IMG/VR virus record: IMGVR_UViG_3300002231_000826
Coordinates: 18,075-41,136 of that record
Strand: one strand, 5' to 3'
Origin: a virus
DNA: 23,062 nt
Position 1 is the stretch's first letter. Every line of letters starts with the position of its first letter. The notes under the pieces are model-generated. The model saw only the letters and a program-made list of their open reading frames with translations, did no database searches and was not told the DNA's origin. The position numbers were made by a program, and so were the translations under genes. Below are positions 21,273-23,062 of the stretch, piece by piece.

Positions 21273-23062
21273 TGTCCCTGAAAGTCCTCATCGCTTGGGA
21301 GTTGACCCAGACCACGCCCGAGCGCAATGGCCTGTGGCAGCACTCCCGCCTGTTGTGCCTCATTGAGCGCTCGTCCTGTTTCGATGGCGGTCTCGGATCG
21401 GACCTGATTCGCTTGCGCTCTCCTCTTGTCGGCTTCCGCTGCCGTTTTTTCAACTTCCACTTGCCCCGCCTGGGCCTGTTCTTGTGCCTGTTTCTCGGCC
21501 CCTTTTGTCTGGATCTCAAACGCCTCTTCCAAGGATTTTATGTCCAGATCTCGCAGTAATTCTTGTATCACGACCTGGAGGAAGGGCGGGATCACCTGGG
21601 CCTGCGCTAGCCGCGCCGCTTGTTCCAGAACGGTCCCCAAGATGCTGAGTCGTCCTTCCCGGTTCAAGGGCATGGTGGACCCGCCCTTCACTTCCACATC
21701 GTACTCTCCCAGGATGTCTTCCCGGGAAAATTGGAGGCTGCCTGTCTGTTGGTCAAAATTCTCGCCAAACGCCTGCATCAATTCCTGCGGAACTTCGCCT
21801 GTGATCTGAATGAAAGTCGGAATATCGATATTGGCTTTTAGGTTCGCAATCATGTGACGAGCAATGTTTTCGATGTGAGTCTCAACGCGGTCGGTCTTCC
21901 GCTGGACCCGGTTCATGGCACCGGCCCCCATCATCTTGAGTTCTCCCAAGGTCCGGGTCGGGGCACGGTCGGTGCCCCCTGCCATCTGGGATGGCTGGCC
22001 GGACACCTCGTTTATGATCGCGTCCAACCGGACCAAAATCGCGTACACATCCCCCTGCAAGGACGGATAATCAGTGGCTTTTACGATGTCCGCCGGGGCT
22101 CCGCCGTCCACTTCGATGATCGCACCATCGACCCCTTTCTCAAATTTGTCCATCTCGGCTCGCCGGAGGGCACCGCGCTTCACAAACGCCTGCCGGTTCC
22201 ACCGTTTCACATGGTTCAGTCCCATCGCAATCAGCTTAATCTTCTCTAAAATCTGTGGTTCAAACGGAGCAATGTCCGGAATCGGCATGGGTTTGTCTGG
22301 GACGCGGTTGAAATACAAGTGCTGGAATGGATACTCATCGAGGTAGGCAGGCCAGTCTTCCTCCAGCCTTAAAAATCTGTCGTGGTCCTCAGCCAAGAGA
22401 AACTTCTCTTCGTTCTGGATGTCCCATACTTCCCAGAGAACCGAGAAATTCAGGTCATCCTTATACATTGCACCCTTGATCTCGTTCGGCGTCAGGCTCG
22501 GGTGCGGTCCACCCTTCAGCCCCGCTGCCCGGGCACCGTACTGTTCTTTGATGTCAGCGGTGGGTCTCACAATCCGCTGCGCCATCCACTGGCAATCCCC
22601 AGGAACTTTCCTGGCACCAATGTTCCACACCATGTCTCGAAACGAAACCCGCAAGCTGAACAGAGTCTCGCGCTCCTGCTTCAACTTCTGGCCGATCCCC
22701 ACCGCTTCGTTCGCCACGCCCACCTTGTGGAACCCGGATCCCGCGAGAACCACATCAATCAACTCGTCTTCAATCTCTTCTTTTATCTTCAACTCACGCC
22801 AGTAATAATTAATCGCCTGCTCGAGGATCCGCGCGCCACGGATGGAGCCCGTCTTCTTGGCGTTCACCGTGATAAACGGGTCCCGGTTCATCAACAGAGC
22901 AATTAACGCCTGCGCGTAGGAATAAACTTCGTTGATGGGAGGAACTTTCATTCGGCCCATCGTGACTTTCTTGTAGGTCCCCTCGTATTCCTCCAGGAAC
23001 CGGTTCACCCCAATCCATTCACGCTGAAGCTCAAGATGATGCGAGGCGATACGGATCCGCTC
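21269..23062 (-). CDS. Portal protein (P22-type), 5' end cut by window
   Basis: The reading frame is open to the window edge. The first in-window start is GTG 23008, but 18 coding codons lie upstream (RIASHHLELQREWIGVNRF), so the true start is outside. It shows the P22-type portal layout: an opening with ALIALLMNRDPFITVNAKKT, the clip and stem region with QRIVRPTADIKEQYGARAAG and VLWEVWDIQNEEKFLLAED, the stem helix area IKLIAMGLNHVKRWNRQAFV, then VRLDAIINEVSGQPSQMAGG and MNRVQRKTDRVETHIENIAR. The C-terminal 80 residues are a long Gln/Ala/Glu helix, the barrel of such portals. It forms the 12-subunit ring for DNA packaging and tail joining. Confidence 0.88.
   Translation of the reverse strand, partial: ERIRIASHHLELQREWIGVNRFLEEYEGTYKKVTMGRMKVPPINEVYSYAQALIALLMNRDPFITVNAKKTGSIRGARILEQAINYYWRELKIKEEIEDELIDVVLAGSGFHKVGVANEAVGIGQKLKQERETLFSLRVSFRDMVWNIGARKVPGDCQWMAQRIVRPTADIKEQYGARAAGLKGGPHPSLTPNEIKGAMYKDDLNFSVLWEVWDIQNEEKFLLAEDHDRFLRLEEDWPAYLDEYPFQHLYFNRVPDKPMPIPDIAPFEPQILEKIKLIAMGLNHVKRWNRQAFVKRGALRRAEMDKFEKGVDGAIIEVDGGAPADIVKATDYPSLQGDVYAILVRLDAIINEVSGQPSQMAGGTDRAPTRTLGELKMMGAGAMNRVQRKTDRVETHIENIARHMIANLKANIDIPTFIQITGEVPQELMQAFGENFDQQTGSLQFSREDILGEYDVEVKGGSTMPLNREGRLSILGTVLEQAARLAQAQVIPPFLQVVIQELLRDLDIKSLEEAFEIQTKGAEKQAQEQAQAGQVEVEKTAAEADKRRAQANQVRSETAIETGRALNEAQQAGVLPQAIALGRGLGQLPSDEDFQGQ

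Noticed and set aside
1-23062. CRISPR arrays, tRNA or rRNA genes, insertion sequences, attachment sites
   Set aside because: No regularly spaced direct repeats, no cloverleaf-like sequence, no transposase or integrase motif and no att-like repeat were seen on either strand by reading.

Overview
The window is a tightly packed, one-directional block of virion genes from a tailed bacteriophage (Caudoviricetes). Every supported gene lies on the minus strand, so the transcription order runs from base 23062 down to base 1. Most genes have a strong AGGAGG-type ribosome site and overlap or nearly touch the next gene. The gene set is a P22-type portal, scaffold, major capsid protein, SU10-type adaptor, beta-rich nozzle, fibres, and a T7-like internal-virion (ejection) cassette. 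This points to a short-tailed, podovirus-like phage. No integrase, repressor, replication gene or tRNA is present, and the host cannot be named. The window cuts genes at both ends: the portal runs off at 23062 (terminase would be expected beyond it) and a 3'-truncated gene runs off at base 1. No stretch over 300 bases lacks a gene.

Layout in transcription order. (1) 23062-18000, head: partial portal, Cys4 zinc-ribbon protein, small unknown protein, scaffold, major capsid protein, two small beta-rich putative decoration proteins. (2) 18010-14992, sugar module: a 12-bp hairpin and a doubtful small Cys-rich frame, a GT-A glycosyltransferase, a glycosyltransferase/methyltransferase fusion, and a CgeB-like GT-B glycosyltransferase. 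(3) 14990-10584, neck and tail: small beta protein, unknown protein, adaptor, nozzle, a fibre with four repeats, small protein. (4) 10602-9688, irregular: a fibre-domain reading frame that lacks a normal start codon, then a GNAT-like protein that appears split by a frameshift. (5) 9686-3962, ejection-type proteins, the last 1156 residues long with an apparent LPD38-like region. (6) 3962-1, small beta-rich or coiled-coil virion proteins, a protein with a duplicated 75-residue module, an HNH-AP2 homing endonuclease inserted between two of them, and a partial gene.

The most striking point is at the homing endonuclease. Its ribosome site is the 3' arm of a 12-bp hairpin. A good sigma70-like promoter (TTGACT, 17-base spacer, TAGTAT) sits just upstream, placed so that its transcripts would start inside the 5' arm. 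Read-through mRNA would hide the ribosome site, whereas promoter-initiated mRNA would expose it. This is the logic known for I-TevI of phage T4, here around an unrelated HNH-AP2 enzyme. The second is the three-gene glycosyl/methyl transfer module embedded in the virion operon, which suggests sugar decoration of virion proteins or of the host surface.
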